Shown in pieces: positions 4,786-7,171 of a stretch of DNA of 7,171 nucleotides. The notes beneath the pieces are model-generated. The model made no database searches and had not been told where the DNA came from. It saw only the letters and a list, made by a program, of their open reading frames with translations. The stretch covers positions 1-7,171 of the forward strand of contig JAZDOL010000074.1 in NCBI GenBank assembly GCA_043798775.1, given 5' to 3'. The position numbers were made by a program, and so were the translations under genes. Positions within the stretch are counted from its first letter, which is position 1; each line of letters opens with the position of its first letter. The DNA comes from CAZUEG01 sp043798775. Lineage in GTDB: Bacteria; Patescibacteriota; Minisyncoccia; Minisyncoccales; GWA2-46-15.

Positions 4786-7171
4786 TTAATCAAAATGCAT
4801 CATCTCTCTTAGCCGACAAAATTCACACTCCTTATCCTCACATCTTTTGTCCCAAAAATCCAGAGCGGTTATTTCCTTTGCCGTCTTTATGACTAATTCC
4901 CTAAGCGCCTTCATTTCTTCGTCAAGAACAATAAATTGCTCTTTGATATATTTCCCTTTATCGTTTGGCTCAACGAAATCGATTTCTCCCGATGCCATTC
5001 GGTATCGGCCATTTTGAAAATTATCAAGCAATAAACGATAGAAAACCAGCTGTCGTTTAATATCGCCATTAGAATTCTTTGTTGAACCTTCAATTTCGCC
5101 ACGACTTTTTGGCTTGCCGGTTTTATAGTCAACAACATTTATATGTCCGAGATTATCGATTATCTCTATTTTGTCGATTTTACCGGTAAGGCGAATATCC
5201 GGCGATAAATCAACCCTATCGATATTCAATTCGGTTATCGTGTTTGTGTTCCACTTCCCCTTATATGTCTGATAATACCCAATAAGCGCTTTTTTTCCTT
5301 TGGCTAATGTTTCCTTATATTCATTTTCTGAAAAGGGCTGAATCCTTAGTTGATAAATAAACCGGTCAACAAGTAATTTTTGGCTTTCGTTATCTTTTTT
5401 CACTTCATCAAAAAACTCCTTTAACGCTTGATGAACTGCCGTACCGAATAATTGATGTTTACTTTTTGCTTTGGGAATTCTTAATAGATTAAGGTAGAAA
5501 TATTTCCAGGGACATTCCAAATAATTATTAAGAGCGGTAACCGCCAATCCTCTTTCCTTAAATAGTTGAGCGACAAAATTACGGTATTCTTCAATATTAT
5601 AAGAAGTGGGATGGACTACTGGGGCAGATAAATATCGTCCTGACATTTGCTCTTCAATCGGCACGGTTTCTAATTGATTTATTAATTCCGGACGAATTTC
5701 TTCAACGAATCGCGACCCTAATCGCTCCCGACCATCGTAACCTTCACGGCTATAGGTAATCGTTACTCCTTTTTTAGCTCTGGTTATCGCAACATAAAAT
5801 AATTTTCGTTCATCATCGTCGGTGTTTTTATCGGATATTGCCTTTCCCGATAAAGAATATACAGCGGTTGCCAGAGGTAGAGAATCGTGATGGTGACGAT
5901 TGCCCCAATGGCCATCAACCACGCCAACAATATACACATAATCAAACTCCAACCCCTTTGCCTTGTGAACAGTCATAAGTCGAACTCGATTACCTTGACT
6001 AACTAGCGATTCTTTTTTAATTCGAATACTGTATTTTTCTAAAATATCTAAGTATTCAATGAAATCCTTCAGCTGATAGTTGCGGTGCTTTTCCGCCATA
6101 ATCCGCGCCCTTTTAAATAAACTGCTAATCTTCGCGACCCGATCAACGCTGTCTTTCCGCTTTAAGACATCATCCATCAAGCCCGATTCATAGATTACCG
6201 CCTCTAATAATTCCATGAAGCTGCTATTTTTACTCTTAATACTCCACCTTGTCATCTTTTGGTAAAAACTACTGATCTGTTTGAATGTAATAAAGTCCTG
6301 TTTTTTCATCGCCTCTTCGTCTTTGACGACGCTAAAAACCGATACTTTATTTTTCGCGATATCGGCGGTAAGCCGATAAATATCAAGGGGATTGATTCCC
6401 AAAAAATCAATATGGAGGCATTCGATAAATAATTCCTGATCGCCAAATTTATTAATTGCCTGAAGAATAAATACAATTTTCCTGATAAGAAGGTCGGTTA
6501 AGATATCCTCATCGGATTCTATAAAAAAAGGAATGCCGCGTTTTTCAAGGTCGCCGATAAATGGCAAAGTATCGTTGTTGTCCCGGCAAAGAATTACGAT
6601 CTCTTGCGGTAAAACACCGGATTTAATTTTTGTTTCAATGTCATAGCTAATAAAAAAGGATTCTGCTTCCGGCCGGGAAAATATCCCGACATTTATTTTA
6701 TCCGAGTTATGGCCTGCCCGCGCTCTTAATTTTTTATCAATACTAATAATACTGTCTGCTCCATCTAAAATCGCCTGTGTTGAACGATAATTATCACTCA
6801 TTGTGACAACTAGCGCGTCAGGATAAATTTCTCTAAAATATAAAAAGTTTTCTAGAGACGCCCCCTGAAATCTGAATATTGCCTGCTTTTCGTCGCCAAC
6901 CATAAAAACATTGGGGTTTTTATGATAATTGGCAATTAGTTCCACGATACGATTCTGGCTGTTGTTGGTATCTTGATGCTCGTCGATTAAAATGTATTGA
7001 TATTGTTCTCTTAGGTCCGCCAAAAGGTCGCCATTTTTCTTTAACGCGTTAAGAACCTCAATAATCATATCGTCATAATCATACCGACGCATGTTTATTA
7101 GCATGTCCTGGTATTTCTGCTGACTGCCTGCCCATTCGTCGTGCGGGTGTAGGATCCTCGTGGGTTTTTGG
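4786..7171 (-). CDS. UvrD-family helicase with C-terminal RecB-like Fe-S nuclease domain (N-terminus beyond the window)
   Basis: Partial: the frame stays open to base 7171 (794 residues visible). The internal ATG at 7104 is not the start, because the 22 codons before it read as a normal helicase 1B region and Walker A is still missing. Numbering from that methionine: motif II DEHQD (41-45), motif III VGDEKQAIFRFQGA (69-82), motif IV NYRST (105-109), motif V VHKAKGLEFD (379-388), motif VI FYVAITRAKK (436-445). The nuclease follows: 'YLECPWKYFY' with C531, GTAVH (554-558), D644, D659-Y-K661 in 'VVDYKTGK', the Q685-x3-Y689 motif, then C755-x4-C760-x2-C763. The catalytic PD-(D/E)xK residues and the four cysteines expected for the [4Fe-4S] cluster of AddB/Cas4-type nucleases are all present. 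Likely a 3'-5' DNA helicase-nuclease for double-strand-break processing; AddA-like repair or a defence role are both possible. Confidence 0.92.
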   Translation of the reverse strand, partial: QKPTRILHPHDEWAGSQQKYQDMLINMRRYDYDDMIIEVLNALKKNGDLLADLREQYQYILIDEHQDTNNSQNRIVELIANYHKNPNVFMVGDEKQAIFRFQGASLENFLYFREIYPDALVVTMSDNYRSTQAILDGADSIISIDKKLRARAGHNSDKINVGIFSRPEAESFFISYDIETKIKSGVLPQEIVILCRDNNDTLPFIGDLEKRGIPFFIESDEDILTDLLIRKIVFILQAINKFGDQELFIECLHIDFLGINPLDIYRLTADIAKNKVSVFSVVKDEEAMKKQDFITFKQISSFYQKMTRWSIKSKNSSFMELLEAVIYESGLMDDVLKRKDSVDRVAKISSLFKRARIMAEKHRNYQLKDFIEYLDILEKYSIRIKKESLVSQGNRVRLMTVHKAKGLEFDYVYIVGVVDGHWGNRHHHDSLPLATAVYSLSGKAISDKNTDDDERKLFYVAITRAKKGVTITYSREGYDGRERLGSRFVEEIRPELINQLETVPIEEQMSGRYLSAPVVHPTSYNIEEYRNFVAQLFKERGLAVTALNNYLECPWKYFYLNLLRIPKAKSKHQLFGTAVHQALKEFFDEVKKDNESQKLLVDRFIYQLRIQPFSENEYKETLAKGKKALIGYYQTYKGKWNTNTITELNIDRVDLSPDIRLTGKIDKIEIIDNLGHINVVDYKTGKPKSRGEIEGSTKNSNGDIKRQLVFYRLLLDNFQNGRYRMASGEIDFVEPNDKGKYIKEQFIVLDEEMKALRELVIKTAKEITALDFWDKRCEDKECEFCRLREMMHFD

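Noticed and set aside
4911..5138. Minus-strand 75-codon frame
   Set aside because: It is embedded in the nuclease domain of the helicase gene in a different frame and shows no domain.
7102..7104. ATG as the true start of the helicase-nuclease
   Set aside because: The frame is open for a further 22 codons to the window edge, the residues fit a UvrD 1B region, and Walker A would be missing; the gene is simply cut by the window.

Overview
The window is 7.2 kb of AT-rich bacterial DNA in which every supported gene lies on the minus strand, so the gene order is read from right to left. The genes use a standard bacterial code: the families run full length with TAA/TAG/TGA stops and no in-frame TGA. 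None of the complete genes has a convincing Shine-Dalgarno sequence at the normal distance. Together with a short AT-rich quasi-palindromic intergenic element and the mix of gene families, this suggests an uncultivated candidate-phylum bacterium, perhaps Patescibacteria/CPR. That placement is an inference from style, not from a marker gene.

Right part (7171 down to 4786): the C-terminal 794 residues of a UvrD-family helicase fused to a RecB-type PD-(D/E)xK nuclease with a four-cysteine Fe-S signature. Its N-terminus, with Walker A, lies outside the window. Ninety bases downstream is an HD-domain metal-dependent phosphohydrolase of unknown substrate (4696 to 4013). Next is a two-gene toxin-antitoxin operon: an MntA-like minimal nucleotidyltransferase antitoxin (3964 to 3680) overlapping by ATGA a HepT-like HEPN ribonuclease toxin (3683 to 3339). 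The operon starts at a promoter that seems to give a leaderless mRNA and ends at a hairpin terminator (3271-3291). The block from helicase to HEPN toxin has a defence-like or genome-maintenance flavour, but co-function is not proven.

Left part (3207 down to 1): the housekeeping ribosome-associated NTPase YchF; a 112-residue single-pass membrane protein built of two copies of a 'DG/NGxTYxSxEDVPE' repeat; an alanine dehydrogenase/ornithine cyclodeaminase-family enzyme resembling the archaeal alanine dehydrogenase; a 207-base intergenic region holding the AT-rich element; and the first 174 residues of a ferredoxin fused to a thioredoxin-like domain, cut by the window edge.

The most notable items are the ferredoxin-thioredoxin fusion with an apparent 3Fe/4Fe cysteine pattern, the duplicated-motif membrane protein, the intact MntA-HepT pair next to an HD hydrolase and a helicase-nuclease, the intergenic element, and the lack of Shine-Dalgarno signals. 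I found no RNA gene, CRISPR array or transposase.
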